From assembly GCA_021812735.1 (NCBI GenBank), contig JAKAMV010000367.1, positions 1-8,802 on the forward strand: a stretch of DNA of 8,802 bases. The letters are read 5' to 3'. The translations under genes and the position numbers were made by a program. Source of the DNA: Chloroflexota bacterium. GTDB lineage: Bacteria > Chloroflexota > Limnocylindria > Limnocylindrales > CSP1-4. The notes under the pieces are model-generated. The model was not told where the DNA came from, ran no database searches, and worked only from the letters and a program-made list of their open reading frames with translations. This document shows positions 1-7,900 of this stretch, one piece after another. How positions within the stretch are numbered: the first letter of the stretch is position 1; each line of letters starts with the position of its first letter.

Positions 1-1061
1 GGCTTCAGGAGTGGGCGCCGCACTGGGTCCCGATAGGGCTCGGCGAGCCGCCCGGCGATCTGCCAACTGCGGAGGGTGGTCCACGTGTCCCATGCGAGCG
101 CGGGCGAGAATGGGGGACTCGCAGCATCAACCGTGCACCCCGTCGCCTTCAGCCTCCGGAGGCCCGCCTCGCAGGCGCCAAGCAGCCCTGGATCCGTGGC
201 GAGGTATCCGCCGAGATCGCCCAGCCAGCCGACCCGCCGGCCGAACGGCAGCCCGTCGAGCGGTGTCGCGAACGACTCTCCGGACTCACTGATCGAGAGC
301 GGGGATGCCGGGTCGGGGCCGGCCTGCACCGACAGCAGCCACGCTGCGTCCACGACCGTCCGGGCCATGGGGCCCGCCGTGGAGAGATCCTCGATGAACC
401 GTGCATCGGGGGCGCCGGCCGGGACGCGTCCTGGCGTCGGGCGGAAGCCCACCACCTCGTTGAACGCCGCCGGGTTCCGCAGGGAGCCCATGCTGTCGCT
501 GCCGTCGGCCACGGGCTGCATCCGAAGAGCCACGCTCACCGCCGCCCCGCCGCTCGAGCCTCCCGCCGTCAGCGAGGGATCCAGCGCATTCCGCGTCGCG
601 CCGAACACCGGGTTGTAGGACTGGGAGCCGTAGCCCAGTTCGGCGACGTTGGTCTTGCCGATGATGATGGCTCCGGCGCCGCGCATGCGGGCCGCGACGA
701 GCGCGTCGCGGGCTGGCACGTTGTCGGCGAACAGCGGCGAGCCGTGCGTCGTCCGGAGCCCCGTGGTGTCCACCAGGTCCTTCACCGCCAGCGGGAAGCC
801 GTGGAGGCGCCCGCGGTCCTCGCCGCGGGCGAGGGCAGCGTCGGCCTCGTCGGCCTCTGCGAGGAGCACGTCAGGCGGCCGCAGGCTCACGATGGCGTTG
901 TGACGCGGGTTGAGCGCCTCAATTCGCGCGAGGTAGGCCTTCATGACCTCTCGGCACGACACGGCGCGCGCATGGATCCGCCGGGCCAGCTCGCGGGCAG
1001 TAAGGGTAGTGATCGCGTCGACGGGCGGCGCGGGCACGCCGCCATCGTCCGCGGCTGTCAC
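1..1061 (-). CDS. Amidase signature family enzyme (C-terminus cut by window edge)
   Basis: Amidase-signature hydrolase, expected to hydrolyse a carboxamide to acid plus ammonia or amine; the substrate cannot be told. The visible 353 codons contain the whole catalytic core: Lys94 in AVKDL, cis-Ser169 in the Gly/Ser-rich motif TAGGSSGGAAVS, and nucleophile Ser193 in GSDSMGSLRNPAAF. The 24-residue gap between the two serines matches fatty-acid amide hydrolase (217/241). A Met-Gly pair precedes the nucleophile where many members have Gly-Gly; I recall MG in an amidase subgroup. The GTG start at 1061 is chosen because it overlaps the TGA of the upstream ATPase gene (GTGA), and the N-terminal helix (TARELARRIHARAVSCREVM) follows a short leader. 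No export signal is seen, so it is probably cytoplasmic. Family members usually run about 450-500 residues, so roughly 100-150 lie beyond the window. Third gene of the nuclease-ATPase-amidase cluster. Confidence 0.93.
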   Translation of the reverse strand, partial: MTAADDGGVPAPPVDAITTLTARELARRIHARAVSCREVMKAYLARIEALNPRHNAIVSLRPPDVLLAEADEADAALARGEDRGRLHGFPLAVKDLVDTTGLRTTHGSPLFADNVPARDALVAARMRGAGAIIIGKTNVAELGYGSQSYNPVFGATRNALDPSLTAGGSSGGAAVSVALRMQPVADGSDSMGSLRNPAAFNEVVGFRPTPGRVPAGAPDARFIEDLSTAGPMARTVVDAAWLLSVQAGPDPASPLSISESGESFATPLDGLPFGRRVGWLGDLGGYLATDPGLLGACEAGLRRLKATGCTVDAASPPFSPALAWDTWTTLRSWQIAGRLAEPYRDPVRRPLLK

Positions 1062-3688
1062 GACAGCGCCACGGTCCTGGCGCCGCCGACATGGCGGTAG
1101 CGCTCCGGGTAGCAGGTCAGCACGATGACCTGGCACGACGCCCCAGCGATCCCGAGGACGGCCCCCATGGCCTCCAGGCGGCGCGGGTCGGAGAAGCCAA
1201 GCGTGTCATCGAGCAGCACGGGCACGCCGCCGTCCTGCGCGACGAGCATCGCGCCGGCCAGCCGCATGAGGACGCCGAGCTGCTCCTTGGCGCCGACGCT
1301 GAGGCTGTCGAACGGGACGGTCCGCCCGTCGAGCGTGCGGTTCCGGACGCGGAGGTCCTCCCCCACCTCGATGCCGAGCGACGGCCCGAAGACCACCCGG
1401 CCGAGCGAGGTGAGCTTGTCGCGCAGCGGACCGACGTACGCGAGGTGCGCCGCGTCGCGGGCGCGCTTTAGCGCCTCGTAGAGCGCCTTGCGGGCGTTGG
1501 CGCGCCGCATCCACCGGTCGAGTTCGGCCGCGGCAGCGTCTCTGGCGGTGAGGGCGTCGTCGCGGCGCTCGGCGAGCCCGTCCTCGCCGTGGTCCCGGAG
1601 CCGGGCCCGCACCTCAGCCTGGGCGATCTCGAGGTCGCGCAGCCGCCCGCCCATCTCGTCCACGACGAGCCGGGCGTTGTCGAGCAGCGCCTTCGCGGCG
1701 TCTGGCCCTTGGCCCTCGAGCGCCGCGCGCGCCGATGCCGTCGCGGCGACCGCGGCCCCGTGGTCTGCGACGGCCCTCGCCAGGGCCTCGTCGAGGGCCG
1801 TGTCGGCCACGGCCGCCCTGGCCGCCTCGAGGGCGACGGCACGCGCCTCGAGGTCGTGCTCGGCCAGGTCTGCGCGCACCGCTGCCTCGTTCGCCTCGAC
1901 CTCGCGGGTGGTGAGCTGCTCCCGGGCGGCCCGGTCCTCGCGCTCCGCCGCCGACTCGGCTGTCCGGGCGGATTCGGCCGCCGCCTCGGCGTCCTCGGCC
2001 GCCGCCGCGGCGGCATCCTCGTCGGCGGGCATCGGCGACCCCGCCGGCCGGGCGTCGAGATACCCGCGCGTCCGGCGCTCGGCCATGGCGATCCGGGCAT
2101 CGAGCCGCTCCGAATCATCACCCGCGAGCAGATCGGCGATCCGGCGCTTCTGCTCGGTCCATGCGGCCCGCGCGTCGCGGCGGGCGGCCGCGGCGCCCTC
2201 GGCGGCGGCGAGATCGGCGACGCCAACCCGTTCGCAGGCGGCTCGGAGCGTCCGCTCGGCATCCGCCGCCTCCGCGGCGAGGCTGGCATCCGCGCGGCCG
2301 GCGCTCACCTCGACCCGCAGCGTGTCGGGGAGTTCCACGCCGAGCCGATCCTCCACCGGCCGCCGGGCGGCCTCCCCCGGGGCCAGGGACAACGGGGCGC
2401 CGTCCACCAGCACGGCAATGCTGCGCAGCGCGGTCACGGCGACCGTCGGGCGGGCCTGCTCCAGCAGGCCCCTGGCGACACGCGCCGCGGCGTCCGCCGA
2501 GCGGATCTCGTCGAGGGCGGCCTCGTCTACCGGGTTCGCCCTCGCCGTCGCCTCGGCGTCCGCAAGGCTCGCCTGTGCCGCAAGCAGGGCCTCCCGGCGC
2601 TCGGTGAGCTCCGCGAGCTGGTCGCGCGCCCGGAGGAAGTCGACGTCCGACCGCGCGGCCCTCGCGCGGGCCTCGGCCGCGTCGCGGGACCTCCGCGCGT
2701 CGGACAGGACCGCGGCGGCCCGGGCTGCCCGCTCCCGCGCCGAGGCCAGCGACGGCGCGGCAGCCTCGGCCGCCGCGCGGTGGCGGTCCCGATCGGCAGC
2801 GGCGCGGGCAAGCTCCTCGACCGCGGCGGTGCGGCCGCGACTGGCCTCGGCCCCCCGCTCCGCAGCCATCCGGGCGGCCTTCTCGGCCTCGTCGAGCCTC
2901 TCGACGTCGCGGACCTGCTCCTCGATCTGGCGCCATCTGGCCTCGAGCTCCCGGGCCCGCGACTCCTCCGGGCCCTTGGCCTCGACGAGGTGGTCGTGCT
3001 CGACGGCGAGGTCGGCGGCCCGCTCCACGTCGGCCGCCAGGGAGCGGAGCTGCGCCTCGATGCCGTCGAGCGTCGACTGCTGCTCTCTCACCGCCTCGCG
3101 CAGCGGCCAATCGCCCTTGGCCCTGCCCGTCGGCGTCCAGTACTGCTCGTACTCGGCCCAGGCGCGGTCGAACAGCGACGTCTCCGCCTGACCCTCGGGG
3201 ACGGTGCCCGCGGCGCGGTCGAGCGCCTGGCCGAGCGAGGCGGCCTCCGCCAGCGAGGCCTGGCCCAGGCCCTCGCCCTGCTTGATCGTCAGGGCCCTCC
3301 AGAGTGCGGCGTCCATCGTCTCGGCGAGGATCTGCTCCACGCGCTCGTGCGCCTGACGGCCGGTGAGCTGCTCGGACACCGGCCGCGTGATGCGCAGCAC
3401 GGTCTCCGCCCCCTTGAGGTAGCGCTTGCGGTAGGTGAAGGCGTAGGGCCCGGTCTCGATGTCGGCCTCCACCTCCGGCCCGGCGTCGCGGTCCACGGGC
3501 TTGACCGCCCTCACCTCCGCCTTGGTGCTCGAGTCCTGCACGGTGAACAGCAGGTCGAGCGCCTCCGCCATCGAGGACTTGCCCACCTCGTTCGGCCCGA
3601 CGAGCACCGTCACCCCGTCGCGGAGGAACGCGACCTCGCGCTCCTCGACACCGCGGAAGTCGCGGAGCCGCAGCCGGAGGAGCCTCAC
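1058..3688 (-). CDS. SbcC/Rad50-like (YhaN-type) coiled-coil AAA ATPase
   Basis: Predicted ATPase partner of the adjacent nuclease in a DNA end-processing complex; 876 residues from the chosen start. The N-terminal half-domain has strand VRLLRLRLRDFRG and Walker A GPNEVGKS (31-38), with a Q-loop at KQGE (Gln137). Long Ala/Arg/Glu-rich coiled coils cover about 200-410 and 465-745. The C-terminal half has ABC signature LSVGAKEQ (796-803), Walker B VPVLLDD (822-828) and D-loop SD (834-835 region). The H-loop position reads TCYPERY, with Tyr860 where His is usual. Only three Cys are present (485, 852, 859), so there is no CxxC zinc hook. Residues about 413-464 look like a short beta-rich segment. 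The GTG at 3688 overlaps the nuclease stop (GTGA) and begins the typical first beta strand; an upstream in-frame extension of 64 residues is Arg-rich and implausible. It is shorter than E. coli SbcC (about 1048). YhaN-like is the main alternative name. Confidence 0.9.
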   Translation of the reverse strand: MRLLRLRLRDFRGVEEREVAFLRDGVTVLVGPNEVGKSSMAEALDLLFTVQDSSTKAEVRAVKPVDRDAGPEVEADIETGPYAFTYRKRYLKGAETVLRITRPVSEQLTGRQAHERVEQILAETMDAALWRALTIKQGEGLGQASLAEAASLGQALDRAAGTVPEGQAETSLFDRAWAEYEQYWTPTGRAKGDWPLREAVREQQSTLDGIEAQLRSLAADVERAADLAVEHDHLVEAKGPEESRARELEARWRQIEEQVRDVERLDEAEKAARMAAERGAEASRGRTAAVEELARAAADRDRHRAAAEAAAPSLASARERAARAAAVLSDARRSRDAAEARARAARSDVDFLRARDQLAELTERREALLAAQASLADAEATARANPVDEAALDEIRSADAAARVARGLLEQARPTVAVTALRSIAVLVDGAPLSLAPGEAARRPVEDRLGVELPDTLRVEVSAGRADASLAAEAADAERTLRAACERVGVADLAAAEGAAAARRDARAAWTEQKRRIADLLAGDDSERLDARIAMAERRTRGYLDARPAGSPMPADEDAAAAAAEDAEAAAESARTAESAAEREDRAAREQLTTREVEANEAAVRADLAEHDLEARAVALEAARAAVADTALDEALARAVADHGAAVAATASARAALEGQGPDAAKALLDNARLVVDEMGGRLRDLEIAQAEVRARLRDHGEDGLAERRDDALTARDAAAAELDRWMRRANARKALYEALKRARDAAHLAYVGPLRDKLTSLGRVVFGPSLGIEVGEDLRVRNRTLDGRTVPFDSLSVGAKEQLGVLMRLAGAMLVAQDGGVPVLLDDTLGFSDPRRLEAMGAVLGIAGASCQVIVLTCYPERYRHVGGARTVALS

Positions 3689-4830
3689 CCGGGGCCGCCT
3701 GCCGGGGCCGCGAACCGGACGAGGAGCGCCAGCGCGTCGCGGGCCGCGTCTGCCTCGTCGCCCGCTCCGGCAGCGCCGGCCCGCAGCGAGGCGAGCGCCT
3801 CGGCCGCGAAGCCCCCGAGCTCGAGGTCCGCGAAGTCGTCGTCGTCGGGGCGAACCACCAGGTCGGTGTGGCGCTCCCACTGCTCGATCGCGCCGAACAG
3901 ATCACCCTCCCGCTCGAGCAGCGCCTCGAGGCGGGCGTTGGCCGACAGGGAGACGGTGCCGACGAGGGTGAGCTTCACGATCGTGCGGTCCTTGGGCGCG
4001 AGGGTGTCCAGCCACGAGGCCAGCACCTCGATGCCGTCTGGGCCGTCGAGGTCGAACCGCTCCCTGGCGAAGCGCCAGGTGCCGGTGCGCAGCCTGGCCA
4101 CCTCGCACCGGCCGTCGTCCGCGAGATCCACGAGCAGGGCGTTCCCCGCGTCGAGCTCGTCGTAGTCCGTGGGCTCAGGCGCCCCCGCGTACCAGATCCG
4201 GCCCGTGGACCCGATGGAGGTGGTCGAGTGCCGGTCGCCCAGCGCGAGGTAGGCGATCCGGCCGTCGGCGAGCGCGGCCTCCGCCTCCGCGACCCGGATC
4301 GCCGCCGGGTTGTCGAACGAGATCTCCGCGGCGCCGTGGGCGACCATCACGCGCCTCGTCCCCCTTGCCGGAGCCAGTGCGGCGCAGGCGTCCGCGACCA
4401 GATCCGAGAGGGGCCGCTTGCTGAACCAGGGGGCGCCGACCACCTCGACGCCGGGCAGGCCGGGAACCGGCCGCGGCGTGCTGTCCTCCAGCACGGTGAC
4501 GTGGGGCGGGCACCCCTCGGCAAACGTCGGCGCGCGGAAGATCGACCCCGCGTCGAGCGGGTCGTGGTTGCCGGGCAGCAGGAAGACGGGCACGGGCACC
4601 GACGCCAGGGCGTCGAGCGCGCGGCGCACGGTCTGGGCGGAGACCTGGTTCGTCTCGAACACGTCGCCCGACACGACGAGGAACGCCGCGCCGCGCTCCT
4701 CGGCCAGCCGGCCCAGCGTCCGGACGGCGTCGATCCGCGCCTGAGAGAACCGCGCCTGCGCCTCCGCGGAGAGGAAGTGGCGGGTCATGCCCAGCTGCCA
4801 GTCCGCGCTGTGGAGGAAGCGCACGCTCAC
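3685..4830 (-). CDS. SbcD/Mre11-like DNA repair exonuclease (metallophosphoesterase)
   Basis: Calcineurin-like metallophosphoesterase, 381 residues, predicted Mn-dependent nuclease subunit of an SbcCD/MR-like complex with the ATPase encoded just downstream. Motifs in order: HSADWQLG (7-14), GDVFE (55-59), PGNHD (86-90), AHG (164-166), ALGDRH (196-201) and GAPEPTDYDE, followed by a C-terminal capping region. Aligned to Pyrococcus Mre11 the ligands are Asp10, Gln12, Asp56, Asn88, His165, Asp199 and His201; Gln12 and Asp199 replace histidines, and the catalytic-type His89 is kept. ADWQLG and a GD-x-H motif are, from memory, usual in one bacterial branch of the family, so the enzyme is probably active. 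The GTG at 4830 is preferred because GAGGG lies seven bases upstream and VSVRFLHSAD is the family's usual N-terminus; a GTG at 4878 would add 16 poorly conserved residues. Its TGA overlaps the ATPase GTG. Confidence 0.92.
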   Translation of the reverse strand: MSVRFLHSADWQLGMTRHFLSAEAQARFSQARIDAVRTLGRLAEERGAAFLVVSGDVFETNQVSAQTVRRALDALASVPVPVFLLPGNHDPLDAGSIFRAPTFAEGCPPHVTVLEDSTPRPVPGLPGVEVVGAPWFSKRPLSDLVADACAALAPARGTRRVMVAHGAAEISFDNPAAIRVAEAEAALADGRIAYLALGDRHSTTSIGSTGRIWYAGAPEPTDYDELDAGNALLVDLADDGRCEVARLRTGTWRFARERFDLDGPDGIEVLASWLDTLAPKDRTIVKLTLVGTVSLSANARLEALLEREGDLFGAIEQWERHTDLVVRPDDDDFADLELGGFAAEALASLRAGAAGAGDEADAARDALALLVRFAAPAGGPG

Positions 4831-4837
4831 GAGGCAG

Positions 4838-4842
4838 CCCTC
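4838..4842 (-). promoter_or_regulatory. Ribosome binding site of the nuclease gene
   Basis: GAGGG on the minus strand, seven bases before the GTG at 4830. It favours this start over the GTG at 4878, in front of which I see no comparable purine run. Confidence 0.6.
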
Positions 4843-4926
4843 GTCCCGGCACCGCCCACGCGGGTCCCTGCCATGCACACCTCCGCGGGCCCCGGTGCCC
4901 CGATCGGCAGCCCGAGCCCGATCCCT

Positions 4927-4932
4927 ACGCTA
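4927..4932 (-). promoter_or_regulatory. Possible -10 element for the nuclease-ATPase-amidase operon
   Basis: TAGCGT fits the loose TANNNT -10 pattern of high-GC bacteria and would put the transcript start roughly 85-90 bases before the GTG at 4830. No recognisable -35 hexamer lies at the expected spacing, so this rests on one short match and position only. Confidence 0.2.
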
Positions 4933-4986
4933 GCGCACCCGACCGGTGGCGCGGGCGACGAGAAGGACGCCGGCGGCCGGGCGATG

Positions 4987-7900
4987 CTAGCTGCGGCTGA
5001 CGGCGAGTCCGTCGATGCGCACCATGCGCCGCGACGTTGACACCTTGATTGTCAACGTGCCCGAGCGGACCGAGCTGAAGTTGGCCACCGTGATGACCCT
5101 CCGGTTGACGGTGGTGGAGGATTGCAGGCTGATCGACCGCAGCAGCGTCGATCCCAGGTAGACGCGCACCGAGCCGCAGGTCGGGCATGTGGTCGCCACG
5201 ATCGCGATGCGCTTCGCCTTGACTGACGTGCGGACCAGGGCCGCGCCGTACGCGTATGAGCGCGTCCAGGTCGCGCGGTAGTACGCGGAGCCCGTGCCCC
5301 GGCCCCAGCTGCCGTGCGCGTACAGGCTCCGGTCGTCGAGCGGCACGGCGGTGCACCGCTCGGCCGACCAGCTGGGCGACACATAGCCCACGTCGTCGCG
5401 CGCCCGGGCGCTGAAGCAGTACGTTGCGCCGGCGGAGACCGCGAGGCTGAGGCTCGGCGCCGCCGTCGAGACGTAGCCGTACGAGCCGAACGACCCGTTC
5501 CAGAGCGCGCGCCGCATGCGGACCTCGTACCCTGCGATGGCGTTGGTGCCCGGGCTGCCCGTCAGCGGCACCTCGAGCGACGTGGCCACCGTCCACGCGG
5601 GCAGTGCGCCGACGGCTGCCGACGGCGGAAGCGGCGGCGTCACGGGAACGGACGGAGCGGAGGCGGAGCCCGTGCCGGCGGTCGTCCTGGCGGTCACGCG
5701 AACGACGACCGCCACGCCGGGCGTGAGGCCGGTGATCGTGCACGAGGTCCCGGGCGGCGACCCCGCGACCGTGCAGCTGCTGCCCGTCGCGGTGGACGTC
5801 CCGGCGAGGTAGGCGGTAGCCGTGTAGCCGGTCACCGGCGAGGCGGGGCTGGCGATGGCGGTCCACGTGACGTCGAGCGACCCGGCGACGGGCGCGGCAG
5901 GCAGGGCGGCGGTCACCCCGATTGGCGGGGCCGGGAGCGTCGGCAGCGTCACAAAGCTCGAGGAGCCCGCGACGAAGGCCGTGCCCGCCGCGTTCGCGGC
6001 GACCACGCTGAACATGTACGTCTGTCCGTTCGCGAGTCCGGTCACCGTGCACGCGAGCGGTCCGGACGACCATGTGCACGTGCTGCCGCCGGGCCACGAC
6101 GTGACGGTGTAGCTGGTGATCGCCGCGCCCCCGTCGGACGACGGCGCCGTCCACGCCACCAGCGCCGATCCGTTGCCGGGCTGCACCTGGACGCCGGTCG
6201 GGGCGCCCGGCAGCGTGCGCGGGGTGATCGTGGCCGACGGGCTCGATGGCTTGCCCGCGCCGACCGCGTTGGCGGCCGAGACGGTGAACGTGTATCCCGT
6301 GCCGTTGGCGAGCCCGATGACGGTGCAGCTGGTCATGAACGACGGGGCCATGCACGTGGCCCCGCCCGGCGTGGCGCTGGCGGCATACCCCGTCAGCGGA
6401 GAGCCCCCGTCGCTGCTCGGAGCCGACCAGGAGACCGTCACGGACCCGTCGCCGGGCAGGCCGGTCACGTTCTGGGGTTGTGCGGGAACGCCCCGCACCA
6501 CCACGGACGGCGACGGGCTCGACGGCGCGCCGGTCCCCGACGCGTTGGTCGCGGTGACGGTGAACGTGTACGTCTGGCCGTTCGTGAGGCCCGTGATGGT
6601 GCAGGTGTAGGGGCCGCTCGACCACGTGCACGTGGCCCCGCCCGGGCTGGCGGTGGCGGTGTACCGGGCGATCGGGGCTCCCCCGTCCGACGCGGGCGCC
6701 GCCCAGCTGACGCTGGCAGACCCGATGCCCGGCACCGCGCTCACGCTCGTCGGCTGGCCCGGGATGCCCGGCCTCGTGAATGGCGCCGTGCCCGATGGCG
6801 TCCCGAGCCCGGTCGGCCCGTCATAGCCGACGACGCCCTCGCACAGGTAGGCGATGGTGCACGTGCCGTTGCTGCCGCCGACGACATCCGTCAGGCCGCC
6901 GCGGAGATAGGGGTACGCCGCCGGGTACGTGCCCGTCGCCGGACGGCCGGCGAGCGCGTACGCGGCCGCGACGATGGGGGCCGCCGCGCTTGTGCCGCCC
7001 ATCGCGTACCAGTAGCCGGCGTGGTAGACCGCCACGCCCGGGGACGGATCAGCGATCGCTGACACGTCGGCAACCGTGCGCGTCGAGCATCCCGTGTCGG
7101 TCTGCCACGTCGGCTTCGGCTCATAGGTCGAGCATCCACTGCCCGCGCCCGACCAAGCCGACTGGACCCAGGCGCTTCCGCTTCGGTCCAGCGTCGTCCC
7201 CCCGACCGCAACGACGTGGGGCGAGGAGGCAGGGAACTGGACGCCGTAGCCGAAATCGCCGGCCGAGACCGTGATCACGACGCCCGGGTGCGTGTACCAT
7301 GCCTCGTCCCACGTGAGCTCGAACGGGCTCTCGAAGGTCCCATAGCTGTTCGCGATGAACTTGGCGCCAAGGGTGACGGCACGGTTCACCGCGATCCCCA
7401 GGTCGCTGATCTGCTCGCTGGCGGCCTCGACGAGCAGGATCGAGCAGTTGGGGCAGACGGCCGAGACCATCTCCAGGTCCAGCGCGATCTCTGCTGCCCA
7501 GCCGGAGTCCGTGGCCGGGTAGGCGGTGCCGCCGTTCTGGTCGACCTTCTTGAAGCAGCCGCTGGCGGCCGTGCACGGGGGCAGGCCCATGCTGGTGCGA
7601 TAGCCCGCCATGTCGGCCTCGGCGGTCGGATCGTCGTAGGCGTCGACAACCGCCACCTCGACGCCGAGCCCGAGACCTGCCGCGGCAGCCGTCAGGCCGT
7701 AGGCCGCCTGCAGGTCGGCGGCACCGAACGGGTTGAGCGCGGGCGAGGCGCTCGCGGCGCCCGTCCACCATGGCCGGGCTGTCCGCGGAACGTCGCTCCG
7801 GATGAGCGCGTCGCACGTCGCGCGCCCCGGGGCGGGCGGACCACACAGCGCCTGGACCGCCACCGGCAGCGGACCTGTGTCCGCCGCCGCCGACGACGGC

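Larger units (their letters stand above)
4831..4986. other. Intergenic gap between protease and nuclease genes
   Basis: 156 bases holding the end of one unit and the leader of the next. Just after the protease stop there is an imperfect GC-rich inverted repeat (4968-4983) without a following T-run, so it is not a convincing intrinsic terminator. TAGCGT at 4932-4927 is a possible -10 element. The heptamer GATCGGG occurs twice on the minus strand (4923-4917 and 4905-4899), 18 bases apart. If the alternative GTG at 4878 were used, part of this gap would be coding. Confidence 0.6.

Noticed and set aside
1980..2035. Run of GCC/GCG codons in the ATPase gene, considered as a simple-sequence or phase-variable tract
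   Set aside because: It encodes an Ala-rich coiled-coil segment with mixed codons and is not a uniform repeat prone to slippage.
3689..3880. N-terminal extension of the ATPase by 64 residues
   Set aside because: The extension is Arg/Gly-rich, lies within the nuclease coding region and precedes the typical first beta strand. The GTG at 3688 fits the overlap and the family start.
1589..4165. Very long plus-strand open frame (858 codons) opposite the ATPase and nuclease genes
   Set aside because: It is the mirror of G/C-biased codons on the minus strand. The product is a low-complexity Arg/Gly/Leu-rich string without motifs, while the minus strand encodes clear Walker and phosphoesterase motifs.
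4968..4983. GC-rich inverted repeat after the protease stop, considered as terminator
   Set aside because: The stem has mismatches and no T-run follows, so Rho-independent termination is not supported.
4925..6631. Alternative minus-strand frame of 568 codons overlapping the protease
   Set aside because: Translation is His/Arg-rich and patternless; its periodicity only mirrors the fibronectin DNA repeats in another frame.
5314..7062. Plus-strand open frame of 582 codons opposite the protease gene
   Set aside because: Arg/Gly/Ala-rich translation with no recognisable domain. The minus strand carries S53 and fibronectin motifs throughout.
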